Origin: Bacillota bacterium
GTDB lineage: Bacteria > Bacillota_I > Bacilli_A > RF39 > UBA660
Assembly: GCA_003149915.1 (NCBI GenBank)
Contig: QAMK01000017.1
Location: forward strand, 1-46,750
DNA: 46,750 nucleotides
Direction: 5' to 3'
In this document: positions 24,657-33,441 of the stretch, one piece after another
Layout of the letters: each line of letters starts with the position of its first letter
Position numbering within the stretch: position 1 is the stretch's first letter
The notes under the pieces: generated by a model
The model's input: only the letters and a program-made list of their open reading frames with translations
Databases searched by the model: none
What the model was told of the DNA's origin: nothing
Position numbers and translations under genes: made by a program

Positions 24657-26714
24657 TTGGCAAAGAAAAAGATAGTGACAGATGAAATCGCAAAAAAAGT
24701 AGAAAAAGAGAATCCGGTGAAAATGGATGAAAAAAAACCGAAAGTAAAAAGAGAAAACTCACCTAAAACGAGCATTGGACAAGTAGTTACTTACATCGTT
24801 CTAGCAATTACACTACTGACTTCTATTTTTTACTTAGTCGATGTCATTTTAATGACCGATACGAGCATCACGTATTTTAGTAACATCTTACTAGCATCGT
24901 TCATTACCTTATTTACGATTTTATTCACAGTTATCTGTGTAAAAGCTGGTCGCAAAAAAGGAAAAGTTGCAATCGTTTTAGCATCCGTTTTACTACTTGG
25001 CTTCTGCTCTGTTCAAATATTAGAAACCCATAATTTGATTGCTTTGCCAGAACAAAGCCACGTCGTAGACTTTACTGGTAAAAGCTTAGTCGAAGTACTG
25101 AAATGGGGCGAAGAAAACAACATCAGTATCGAGCAAGATTACGAATATAGTGACAACGTAGAAGAATACTACATTATGTATCAAAGTGAACCAGCAGGAA
25201 CACTTAGTAAAGACATCAGCAATTTGACCGTAACGGTTTCTAATGGTCCAGATACGACCAAAGAAGTATTATTCCCTAGTATGATTGGAAAATCAGTCGA
25301 TGAAGTTATCACATTTGTAGAAGAAAACTTCTTTACAAAAGTAACCATCGATTTTGAAGAAGCACAAGAGTCACGTGACACGATAATCGAACAAGATAAA
25401 TCTGGGGCCCTAGCAAGAAATGAAGAAATTCACATCATCGCAAGTTTAGGAGATCCAAGTGAAATTGGGGAAACAGACATGATTGACTTAACCAACAAGT
25501 CCCTATTCTATGCACTTACTTGGTGCAAACGAAACCTATTAAAATACGAACTAAGTTACGAATATAGCAACGAAGTAAACAAAAACTACGTCATTCGTAG
25601 TGAAACAGAAGTCGGTTCTTTGGTCTCTCCTAACGACACGATTAAACTAGTGATTTCGAGAGGTCCTAAAATTGTCGTACCAAACTTAATGGATAAAACG
25701 AGTTCAGAAATTACAGAATGGATTATGGAAAACAAATTAAAAATCACATTCCAAGATGCCTATGATGCTAATGTAGAAGTTGGAAAACCAATCAGCATCA
25801 GTGTTTCAGAAGGAGATGAAATTGAACAAGGAACAATGATTACAGTAGTCATCTCAAAAGGGCCTTTAAAATTAGAAAAATACGCAAACTTGGAAGAGTT
25901 ACGTAGTTGGGCAATGAAATACGAAGTCAATTTAAATGAGTCATATGAGTTTAGTGATACAGTTCCAAATGGCGAAATCATCAGTATTTCCAAAAATGTA
26001 GGTGACACCATTCAAAACGGTGAAGAAATTAGCATCGTCATCTCCGAAGGAAAACAATTAACGATTCCAAATTTAATTGGCAAATCCCGTAGTGAAGCAA
26101 AAAAGATATGTAATCAAGAAGGAATTACTTGCTCCTTCGTATACGGTTCCTACTCTGAAACCGTTCAAAGAGATTATGTAACTGGTCAATCGAAACGTTC
26201 TGGTTCAACTGTATCCAGTTCAGCGGTATTGACGTTAACCTTAAGTCGTGGCATCATTCAAAAAGTAAACGTTCCTAGCCTAGTTGGAATGACGCGAAGT
26301 GCTGCCCAATCAAAATGTAACGAATTAGGAATTACTTGTAACTTTACTTACGAATCAAATTACTCAAGTACAGCAAAAGATACCGTCACAAGACAATCTT
26401 CCTCTGGTTCTATGAACCAAGGATCAACCATCACAGTCTATCTAAGTATCGGTCCAGAACCAGCAAAAGCAACTTGCCAATTATACATTCCACAAAACTG
26501 GATTTCAAATTCATTTAGTGGTACCAGATCAAGTATCTTAGATGGTTTAAATAACAGTGGTCGCTTAAACAATTGTCCAAACACAAAATTAGTATTTGAA
26601 CAAGTTCCAAGTGAAAATATGAAAGGTGTCATCACTCCAGATTCTCCAATTAAAGCAAACACTACTTACACTGTAACAGATGGTCAAACTTATACAATTA
26701 AAGTATATTCATAG
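24657..26714 (+). CDS. Kinase-free multi-PASTA membrane protein
   Basis: 685 residues, starting at TTG 24657 (AGAGGTGG six bases upstream). A charged cytoplasmic head (1-40) is followed by three hydrophobic segments (about 42-66, 75-96, 104-122) and a long external part. I count seven PASTA-like units, at about 136-198, 204-265, 275-337, 338-403, 404-466, 467-532 and 535-601; the best match consensus, such as VPNLMDKTSSEI, IPNLIGKSRSEA and VPSLVGMTRSAA. PASTA domains normally bind muropeptides and sit on Ser/Thr kinases or PBPs; neither kinase nor transpeptidase is present here. Units 6 and 7 each contain Cys-x6-Cys (485/492, 554/561), and the C-terminal domain (602-685) has Cys607 and Cys640. 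A wall sensor or scaffold is plausible. Own promoter and terminator. Confidence 0.87.
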   Translation: MAKKKIVTDEIAKKVEKENPVKMDEKKPKVKRENSPKTSIGQVVTYIVLAITLLTSIFYLVDVILMTDTSITYFSNILLASFITLFTILFTVICVKAGRKKGKVAIVLASVLLLGFCSVQILETHNLIALPEQSHVVDFTGKSLVEVLKWGEENNISIEQDYEYSDNVEEYYIMYQSEPAGTLSKDISNLTVTVSNGPDTTKEVLFPSMIGKSVDEVITFVEENFFTKVTIDFEEAQESRDTIIEQDKSGALARNEEIHIIASLGDPSEIGETDMIDLTNKSLFYALTWCKRNLLKYELSYEYSNEVNKNYVIRSETEVGSLVSPNDTIKLVISRGPKIVVPNLMDKTSSEITEWIMENKLKITFQDAYDANVEVGKPISISVSEGDEIEQGTMITVVISKGPLKLEKYANLEELRSWAMKYEVNLNESYEFSDTVPNGEIISISKNVGDTIQNGEEISIVISEGKQLTIPNLIGKSRSEAKKICNQEGITCSFVYGSYSETVQRDYVTGQSKRSGSTVSSSAVLTLTLSRGIIQKVNVPSLVGMTRSAAQSKCNELGITCNFTYESNYSSTAKDTVTRQSSSGSMNQGSTITVYLSIGPEPAKATCQLYIPQNWISNSFSGTRSSILDGLNNSGRLNNCPNTKLVFEQVPSENMKGVITPDSPIKANTTYTVTDGQTYTIKVYS

Positions 26715-26736
26715 AAGGTTCACCCTTCTTTTTTTT
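26713..26736 (+). terminator. Terminator of the PASTA gene
   Basis: AGAAGG-TTCAC-CCTTCT followed by T, starting within the TAG stop codon. Confidence 0.8.
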
Positions 26737-26738
26737 GT

Positions 26739-26765
26739 AAAAAAATGAGTACTGATACCAGTACT
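26739..26765 (-). terminator. Terminator of the flavodoxin gene
   Basis: Leftward: AGTACTG-GTAT-CAGTACT, then CA and a run of T. It faces the PASTA terminator across two bases. Confidence 0.8.
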
Positions 26766-26777
26766 AAAATTACTTTC

Positions 26778-27386
26778 TTAAAACAAATCAATATCTGCTA
26801 ACCACGAGTCAATTTCGGAAGAATTAGAGATTCTTCTTTCTTGGTAGACTGCTAGGTCCTTACAAGAATTTAAAAAGGTAGGTATAGCCTCTTCTATATC
26901 ACTTCCACCAGATGTGCGAAACGGAATGATAATCTTACCAGTAAAATCATAACTTTCTAGAAACGTATTGACAGGTGCTGGAGTAGCATGAAACCATATT
27001 GGAAATCCAATAAATACAACATCGTATTGATCCATATTCTCAACAGTGTTTTTTAAATTAGAACAGTCATTTTGCCATATTTCTGATTTCGATTCCGTAT
27101 AAACATCAGAATAGTCTTCTTCACGCTCGATACGAAATAAATCAGCACCAATTTTAAACCGAATTTCTTCAGCAATTCCTTGTGTTGTACCGGTATAAGA
27201 AAAATATGCAACTAAAAGATTTAAATCTTGACTCTTTTTAGATTCTACTAATGATGCAACCTCTGCTTCACTTAAGGAGTCATCCTGCAAAATTCGAAAC
27301 ATTGCTGGATATCGATACCAATAATATGCAAATACAACAAAGGTAAATATTATAATGGGAATTAAAATAAACCATATCTTTTTCAT
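26778..27386 (-). CDS. Membrane-anchored flavodoxin-like protein
   Basis: 202 residues from ATG 27386 (AAAGGA upstream); a longer frame would run into the promoter. One N-terminal membrane helix (about 3-22, IWFILIPIIIFTFVVFAYYW), a linker, then a flavodoxin fold: LLVAYFSYTGTTQGIAEEI is the FMN phosphate loop (S-Y-T-G-T-T), YDVVFIGFPIWFHATPAPV the second FMN loop, and IIIPFRTSGGSDIEEAI the third. It groups by motif with the short flavodoxin_4-type proteins of Bacillota. It probably carries electrons or acts as an FMN-dependent reductase next to the membrane; the side of the membrane is uncertain because basic residues flank the helix at both ends. Its promoter has the MerR-type layout, suggesting induction by a thiol, electrophile or metal stress. 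Confidence 0.85.
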   Translation of the reverse strand: MKKIWFILIPIIIFTFVVFAYYWYRYPAMFRILQDDSLSEAEVASLVESKKSQDLNLLVAYFSYTGTTQGIAEEIRFKIGADLFRIEREEDYSDVYTESKSEIWQNDCSNLKNTVENMDQYDVVFIGFPIWFHATPAPVNTFLESYDFTGKIIIPFRTSGGSDIEEAIPTFLNSCKDLAVYQERRISNSSEIDSWLADIDLF

Positions 27387-27411
27387 ATTCCGTTTCCTTT
27401 CAATATGATTC

Positions 27412-27442
27412 ATTATAAATACCGAGAGTAACACCCGGTCAA
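27412..27442 (-). promoter_or_regulatory. MerR-type promoter/operator of the flavodoxin gene
   Basis: Leftward: TTGACC (27437-27442), a 19-base spacer, TATAAT (27412-27417). The plus strand at 27421-27439 is a dyad, ACCGAGAGT-A-ACACCCGGT, matching in seven of nine positions, lying between the two boxes. A 19-base spacer filled by a dyad is the hallmark of promoters that need a MerR-family activator to untwist the DNA. No MerR gene is in the window. Confidence 0.7.
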
Positions 27443-27453
27443 TAGGTTTTAAC

Positions 27454-27483
27454 AAAAAAATACCCAACCAAACAGTTGAGTAT
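27454..27483 (-). terminator. Terminator of the glucosaminidase gene
   Basis: Leftward: ATACTCAAC-TGTTTG-GTTGGGTAT (one T-G pair) followed by seven T, a few bases after the stop. Confidence 0.8.
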
Positions 27484-27491
27484 TATTAGTA

Positions 27492-30400
27492 TTATTGAAC
27501 GACAAGTTCCATACGTAATCTTCGATCTGCAACAGCATGTAAAGAATACGTTTTATCGCCGATTTGTACATCATCGAATGTTGCAAATGTATAATCTTTC
27601 AATTCGCCGTAATCCGAAAATCCATCGACATCGGTACGAACATAAATGGCATACGTTCCTTTTTCAAAATCAGCAATATTGAAGGAAGCATCATACCAAG
27701 CGCGCTTCTTACTGAAGCCATCTGGAACTGCTAACATGATTTCTTCTCCAACGATAGAGGAAACATCGAATGTATAGCGTTTAAACGTCTCGGTATTTTC
27801 AAAAACAATCTGTCTAGATACATTACTATCGGCACTATAATCATGTCCAATACTGTAACTGTATCCCGTTATATTCATCGTTCCATCTTCCCCAAGTTTT
27901 AAGTTAGAATAAAAGTTAAAGGAATTATCTGGTTCGATATCAGCATTAGAAGAAATCAATCCTTCATCACGAACAATCATATTTAATGGCATTGATGCCA
28001 ACATATAATCCATCTTAAATTCGTAACCACGACCAGAGCTAACTTCTACTCTCGTAGGTTGTTCTTGATAAGTTAAATTGTTAAATACACTTCTCGCTTT
28101 GTAATCGTTTGTCGTTACTTCTGCATAAACAGTATAGTCGCCCTCTGGTAAAGAAGAAAGATCAATTGTTCCTTGGAACCAACCAGCATTATTGACATAA
28201 TCGACGGAACTACTCATATCGATAACGTCATATGGATAATCTTCTAACCAGTTATCCAATTTGAAATAATATTCTTTACCCGTACCATCATTATGGAATA
28301 CCATGTAGTGAGTGACGGTATCAGAAGTAGAATTGTTCATTCCAGAAACTCCTAAGAATCCTGCAAAATAGAATGTATCTTCACTCTCCTGACGGATGGC
28401 ATGATATGCAAATAACGGATTGCCCTCTTCGTAATCATCTACGGTAATATAGACATCCAAAGTCGTCGTTAAATTTTTAGAATTCGTTACAGAATACGTT
28501 ACTTTGTAAGTTTGAGGAATACTCGTATCAACGGTTTCGGTATAAGTAACATCATCTGTAATATCACCATCTACAGCATCGTATGCTTTTACACCGTCCA
28601 TATAATTGAAATCAGAGTTAATTGGAACGACACGATTACTTGCATAGATAATCGGTTCTGCTTGAACAACTGTAACCGTAATCGTAATGGATGCCTTAGC
28701 ACCGTGATTGTCTTCTACGGTATAAGTTACTTCGTAAGAACCCGGCATGTTGATATTGACGTTTTCTGTATATGTTACCTTCTTAGTAATAATGCCATCT
28801 TCTGTATCCGTAGCAGTGACACCTTGCATATAATCGAATTCTTGATTTAAAACAACCTGTTGATCATTTGCTGTAATCACTGGAGCATCGTTAATGACAT
28901 GAACTTGAATCGTCTTAGTCGTTTCTAATCCTGATAAATCAGTAACACGATACGTAACTGAATACGTTCCTGGTTCATTATAACGAACGGTTTCATCATA
29001 TGTAACGGAATCTGTCAAAGGACCATCTTCAGCATCCGTTGCCGTAACACCTTTCATATATTCAAATGGCGTTCCAACGTGAATTGTCTGATCAGTTGCA
29101 TTGATGACTGGAGCTTGATTTAAAATGATATCTTCTGTATTGATTGCACCGGTTAAAACGTATTGCTCATTATCTTCGCAAATATAACCAGAACCACCAT
29201 TATATGAAATATGATACCAGGTTGTTCCATTTACTACTTGCGTATCAAAAATAACAAAGAAATTACCTTCACCCATCGAGCCGATAACGGATCCACCTGG
29301 AGAATTTCTAACATTAACCATTGTATGGGATGTAACACTAGCACGAATCATAATTTGACCATAGGTTCCACTTACAAAACTCAATTTACTTGGTTCAATC
29401 CATTCCCGATGTGCTTTTCCAAAATCAGAAGAAATTAAATATGCCTTTAATTGATTATTTTCATCGTATGCAGCAGCATAAACAATGACATATTGACCTT
29501 TCGCCAAAGTGGTATCAGTCTGTGCTGTTAAAACCGGACTAGAATAAAGCGTACTCGAATCTTTTAACTGTGCTGCTTTAGGACTTAACTTAGAACTAGA
29601 TTCTTGAAAATAGACAAAACTGTAATTTCTTTCCGTATACGGTGTCACAGCACTTGGAATAGCCTCTCCTTGCGAAATAATCGTATAATACTGAGCCGGA
29701 ACGTAAACGTAATTCGTATCCCAGTCGTATTCATTTCGATCTGTACTATACGGAATATAAGTTCCGTTTGCATTCAAATTGGCATCGCTTTGAATCTTAT
29801 AATAAGTAACGCCATCTCCACCAACAACAGTATCCAGTATCAAAACTGCAGTTCCAGATTTCACATAACTGTATGTGTTATCCGTCCGGTCTGTAATAGA
29901 GATTGGACTACTACTTCCCATAACTTGATTTGGATAAACTTTATCTTCACTATTTTTAATTGCAATCGTGTAATAACCATAATCAGAAAGTCCTAAAAAC
30001 TTATCAAATTCATAATAATCAGAAGCAATCTTTTCACCCCAGTAAGGATCGGATGAATACTTTACATTAGCACCATTTGCTTTGTTCCCTAACTGCCCTC
30101 CAAAGTACCTAGAGTCACTTGGGAATGAGTAACCATACGTGTAATAACGATAAGCATTATTATAAACTCCTTCTTCTGGAAGAGCATAAGTAGTAGAAGA
30201 AGAAACTGCACTCGAGTCATATGCCGCATGACCGAACAAATTAAATTTAACTCTCGCAATAGTAGACCTTCCATTTCCAGATTCATGGGTAGCAAGAGCA
30301 GCATTGATTAAAGCATTCATACCGTATTCTTCTTGTGCATAGAAGAACGAATATCCTAACCCATACATGTAACTAAAATCGTAAGAATCAAAACGATTGT

Positions 30401-31229
30401 TAATAAATTGATCCAATTCGGTCATTCCATACGTACTGCGTGTGTGGATAGGTAAATACTGATAATAATTATAATAAGGAGCATTAGCATTGACAGCATT
30501 AGTACGTACACCAGCACGATAATCATCTAACATAACTTTTAAATCAGTATAAAAATAATTTCCATCATAACTGTAATAATCGCCAGGACTTAACATACTA
30601 GGTTTTGGACCTAATGCATAACCAGTATAGCGATTGGACACAGAAACATTGTAAGTCAAATAATGATAAATTTCGCTATCTGTAACCTTATAATAATTAG
30701 TAGAAACAATCCAATTTAATGGAATTACTTCGTAAGCACGAACCCCACTATCGTATTTATTAACATAGCCATCAAAACCACTAATCATAATATGTGCTTT
30801 TTTACTACCATAATCGATTCCCATAAAAGCAGCATCGGAAGATGCATAGTCAGGACCTCCTACTACATAAGTCCAAGCATAACTAGTTGAAACTGTTTTA
30901 TATAAATTTATAGTTGATTGATTATTTCCCTTAGAAACGTAGGCAATCGCATATTTTGCATCGATTAATCTCGTCTCATTATTAGCTCGTTCCAATATGA
31001 CCAAATCGTCATCAGCACTAGAATTCATATAAGAAACAGATTCTTCATATGTAGTGAAACATGCCATATTCGTCAAACTACCATCTGGATTCGCAATAGC
31101 GACTTCAAAATTTGGACAAACAGCTCGAGATAACATTTCACTTTCTTGAAGTGCATCGACTAAAGTAGGCATAAATAAAGTAAAAGCAAACACAATAACA
31201 GTAGAACAAACACGAAATACTTTATTCAT
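27492..31229 (-). CDS. Large secreted wall glucosaminidase with SH3 and DUF5011 repeats
   Basis: 1245 residues from ATG 31229; a GTG three codons earlier is less likely. A signal peptide (MNKVFRVCSTVIVFAFTLFM, then PTLVDA) is followed by a 240-residue region of unknown fold. About 272-412 form a GH73-type endo-beta-N-acetylglucosaminidase domain: LINAALATHESGNGRSTIA (catalytic Glu in ATHESG) and KFNLFGH. One or two SH3-like segments follow; the clear one has MVNVRNSPGGSVIGSMGEGN near 640. Then three Ig-like DUF5011 repeats (about 700-935), each with a V(T/K)A-x-D-x-x-DG core such as GVTATDAEDG, and a 300-residue C-terminal beta-rich region. No LPXTG, GW or choline-binding anchor is seen. It should cleave glycan strands during growth or separation. 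Monocistronic, with its own terminator. Confidence 0.87.
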   Translation of the reverse strand: MNKVFRVCSTVIVFAFTLFMPTLVDALQESEMLSRAVCPNFEVAIANPDGSLTNMACFTTYEESVSYMNSSADDDLVILERANNETRLIDAKYAIAYVSKGNNQSTINLYKTVSTSYAWTYVVGGPDYASSDAAFMGIDYGSKKAHIMISGFDGYVNKYDSGVRAYEVIPLNWIVSTNYYKVTDSEIYHYLTYNVSVSNRYTGYALGPKPSMLSPGDYYSYDGNYFYTDLKVMLDDYRAGVRTNAVNANAPYYNYYQYLPIHTRSTYGMTELDQFINNRFDSYDFSYMYGLGYSFFYAQEEYGMNALINAALATHESGNGRSTIARVKFNLFGHAAYDSSAVSSSTTYALPEEGVYNNAYRYYTYGYSFPSDSRYFGGQLGNKANGANVKYSSDPYWGEKIASDYYEFDKFLGLSDYGYYTIAIKNSEDKVYPNQVMGSSSPISITDRTDNTYSYVKSGTAVLILDTVVGGDGVTYYKIQSDANLNANGTYIPYSTDRNEYDWDTNYVYVPAQYYTIISQGEAIPSAVTPYTERNYSFVYFQESSSKLSPKAAQLKDSSTLYSSPVLTAQTDTTLAKGQYVIVYAAAYDENNQLKAYLISSDFGKAHREWIEPSKLSFVSGTYGQIMIRASVTSHTMVNVRNSPGGSVIGSMGEGNFFVIFDTQVVNGTTWYHISYNGGSGYICEDNEQYVLTGAINTEDIILNQAPVINATDQTIHVGTPFEYMKGVTATDAEDGPLTDSVTYDETVRYNEPGTYSVTYRVTDLSGLETTKTIQVHVINDAPVITANDQQVVLNQEFDYMQGVTATDTEDGIITKKVTYTENVNINMPGSYEVTYTVEDNHGAKASITITVTVVQAEPIIYASNRVVPINSDFNYMDGVKAYDAVDGDITDDVTYTETVDTSIPQTYKVTYSVTNSKNLTTTLDVYITVDDYEEGNPLFAYHAIRQESEDTFYFAGFLGVSGMNNSTSDTVTHYMVFHNDGTGKEYYFKLDNWLEDYPYDVIDMSSSVDYVNNAGWFQGTIDLSSLPEGDYTVYAEVTTNDYKARSVFNNLTYQEQPTRVEVSSGRGYEFKMDYMLASMPLNMIVRDEGLISSNADIEPDNSFNFYSNLKLGEDGTMNITGYSYSIGHDYSADSNVSRQIVFENTETFKRYTFDVSSIVGEEIMLAVPDGFSKKRAWYDASFNIADFEKGTYAIYVRTDVDGFSDYGELKDYTFATFDDVQIGDKTYSLHAVADRRLRMELVVQ

Positions 31230-31342
31230 GATTACCACACCCTTCGATAATATACCAAGTATATTATATCAATTTTATAATCAACATGCTAGATGGAACT
31301 GTAAATTAGCCATAGTTTACGTCAAGAAAAAGTCCACTTACC

Positions 31343-31371
31343 TTGTATATTCTACCGTTTTTTTGTATAAT
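31343..31371 (+). promoter_or_regulatory. Promoter of the LCP-PASTA gene
   Basis: TTGTAT (31343-31348), 17 bases, TATAAT (31366-31371), 23 bases before the ATG. AAAGGAG follows the -10 directly, so the leader is very short. Confidence 0.7.
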
Positions 31372-31394
31372 GATGGAAAGGAGCCAAAAAGGGT

Positions 31395-33413
31395 ATGAAA
31401 AACAAAGAAAAGAAAAACACAAAAGGAAATAAATTTGGAAAAATCTTTTATATTGTAGTATCGTTATTAGCAATTGCAAGCAGTGTTTATGCAATTTATC
31501 ATATTTTGTTATTAAATACGATTGAAAACTTAATCCGGTACATCGTAATCGGCATTTTAGGAATCATCGATTTCATTATTTTAATTCGAATGATTCTTTC
31601 CATCAAGAATAAAAAACAAAAGCGACATCGCATTTCCATCACCCTCATGATTCTATATGCAATTTTAATGATTGCAATAGGTCTCATCATCGGTTATCTA
31701 TATGGAAGACTAGAAAATATGAATAAGACTAAAGTCACATATACAACAAACCTAGTAGCAATGAAAGATAGCGATATCAATTCCATCGAGGATGTAACGG
31801 ATATGGATTTAGGAATCATCAGTGATACTTCTGCAACCGACTACATCATCGCCCAGTCTATTATTTATCCAAATAAATTAAATGAAAAAAATAACATTAT
31901 CGAATACGACCAAGTATCTGAACTAATTCAAGCCTTATATAACGGTGACGTTCAAGCAATCTTTATCACGTCGAACTACGTCACACAGTTTGCAAGCACT
32001 CCTGGATATGAAACGATTGCAGACGACACGAAAGTAATTACCAGTGCATCTCAAGAAATGGAAAATCAGGATGCCATCGCCACAGATACCAGCAACTCTT
32101 TAGCAATCACAGAACCAATTACCGTATTGTTAATGGGCGTCGATTCCGATTCCGATACACTAAGTTCTAGCACCTCTTTTAATGGAGATTCTTTAATATT
32201 AGCAACCTTTAATCCAGATACGTTAAGCGTCACCATGTTGAGTATTCAAAGAGACAGTTACGTACCAATCGCCTGTTTTGCAAACCAAAAAGAAAATAAA
32301 ATTACACATGCCGCATGGCAAGGTGCAAGTTGTATGATCGATACAATTGAAAACTTAACAGGAATTCCAATTAATTACTATGTAAAAATTAACTTTAAAG
32401 GCGTCGTCGATTTAGTCGATGCGGTTGGTGGAGTCGACATTGATGTCGAATATCCAATCTGTGAACAAAACAGCAAACGGCAATGGGGCAACAATACGGT
32501 ATACATCGAAGAAGGATTCCAAACATTAACTGGCGAACAAGCCTTAGCATATGCAAGAAACCGTCATACATGGCCACAGTACTGCCCTGCTAAATACAAT
32601 ACACACTATCGAAGTGATGCTACTCGTGCCATTCATCAACAAGAAGTTATCAAAGGTGTATTAGCAAAACTGAAAAATGTAAAAAGTGTAGAAGCATTCC
32701 AAAACATCGTCGATAGTATCAGTAACAACATTGAAACGAATTTCTCACCATCACAAATTTTATCATTCTACAACGTTGCCAAAGATATTATCAGTCAAAA
32801 TACAGATAACGGTGGCAACATCCTATCCATTCAATCTTTACAATTAGAAACGACAAATCAATATATCTACGACGAAAGTATGGGCCTTGTCCTATCCGAT
32901 GAAATCGTAAACCAAGACAGTCTAGAAAAAGTAATTACCGCCATGAAAATCAATCTTGGTCTAGAAGAACCAGAAATCGTTAAAACATTCAGTTATTCAG
33001 CAAACGAACCTTACGAACAAAAAAATGCAGGAGAAACAGATGTTCCTACAAAACTATATGATTTATTACCAGATTTAACTGGTAGAACCCGTTCCTATGC
33101 AACGAGTTGGGCAAATTCTCATAATATCGATATCAATTGGAAAGTCGTATCATCTGGTGGCTCTGATGGTGAAATTATCGCTCAGAACTATCCAGAAGCA
33201 AAACGGTTAGACTTAATTCCAGGCAGGACCATTACCTTAACAGTAGTAGAAAGAAGTAGTTCTTCTAGTGATAATGAATCTTCTACCACAGATCCAGACG
33301 ATGAGGAAGAAGAAAATGATAAACCATCTACTCCAACTCCGAGTGCAAGTCCAAAACCTAGCCCAAGTCCTACCCCAACACCTCCAGAAACAGATTCTGA
33401 TGAAGAAGAATAG
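31395..33413 (+). CDS. LytR-CpsA-Psr (LCP) protein with solute-binding-like module and C-terminal PASTA domain
   Basis: 672 residues. Three membrane segments (about 15-40, 45-70, 80-104), then an external module (114-225) whose SIEDVTDMDLGIISDTSATD and IQALYNGDVQAIFITSNYV resemble a type 2 periplasmic binding protein lobe. The LCP catalytic domain spans about 241-425: VLLMGVDSDSD, SIQRDSYVPI, ITHAAWQGAS, INYYVKINFKGVVDLVDAVG, YARNRH and YRSDATRAIHQQ, with the Arg/Asp set that binds polyprenyl pyrophosphate. A PASTA domain lies at about 555-620 (LYDLLPDLTGRTRSYATSWA, then EIIAQNYP), followed by a Ser/Asp/Glu then Pro/Ser/Thr-rich tail. LCP enzymes transfer lipid-linked glycans to peptidoglycan; PASTA is unusual on them and may direct it to uncross-linked wall. 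Confidence 0.88.
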   Translation: MKNKEKKNTKGNKFGKIFYIVVSLLAIASSVYAIYHILLLNTIENLIRYIVIGILGIIDFIILIRMILSIKNKKQKRHRISITLMILYAILMIAIGLIIGYLYGRLENMNKTKVTYTTNLVAMKDSDINSIEDVTDMDLGIISDTSATDYIIAQSIIYPNKLNEKNNIIEYDQVSELIQALYNGDVQAIFITSNYVTQFASTPGYETIADDTKVITSASQEMENQDAIATDTSNSLAITEPITVLLMGVDSDSDTLSSSTSFNGDSLILATFNPDTLSVTMLSIQRDSYVPIACFANQKENKITHAAWQGASCMIDTIENLTGIPINYYVKINFKGVVDLVDAVGGVDIDVEYPICEQNSKRQWGNNTVYIEEGFQTLTGEQALAYARNRHTWPQYCPAKYNTHYRSDATRAIHQQEVIKGVLAKLKNVKSVEAFQNIVDSISNNIETNFSPSQILSFYNVAKDIISQNTDNGGNILSIQSLQLETTNQYIYDESMGLVLSDEIVNQDSLEKVITAMKINLGLEEPEIVKTFSYSANEPYEQKNAGETDVPTKLYDLLPDLTGRTRSYATSWANSHNIDINWKVVSSGGSDGEIIAQNYPEAKRLDLIPGRTITLTVVERSSSSSDNESSTTDPDDEEEENDKPSTPTPSASPKPSPSPTPTPPETDSDEEE

Positions 33414-33415
33414 AA

Positions 33416-33441
33416 AAACCATCCTTAAAAAGGATGGTTTT
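33416..33441. terminator. Bidirectional terminator between LCP-PASTA and the VanZ-like gene
   Basis: AAACCATCCTT-AAAA-AGGATGGTTTT. Rightward it is followed by TTTT; leftward by TTTTT. It serves both converging genes and overlaps the VanZ-like stop. Confidence 0.8.

Noticed and set aside
24657..26714. PASTA Ser/Thr kinase
   Set aside because: There is no kinase domain: only about 40 cytoplasmic residues precede the first membrane helix.
31230..31300. Promoter for the glucosaminidase from the TATAAT seen leftward near 31257
   Set aside because: No -35 at acceptable spacing; two overlapping AT-rich candidates cannot be told apart, so none is reported as a feature.
32395..33020. Antisense open frames over the LCP-PASTA gene and many similar ones elsewhere
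   Set aside because: They have no ribosome sites or recognisable domains, and the opposite strand encodes well-conserved proteins.
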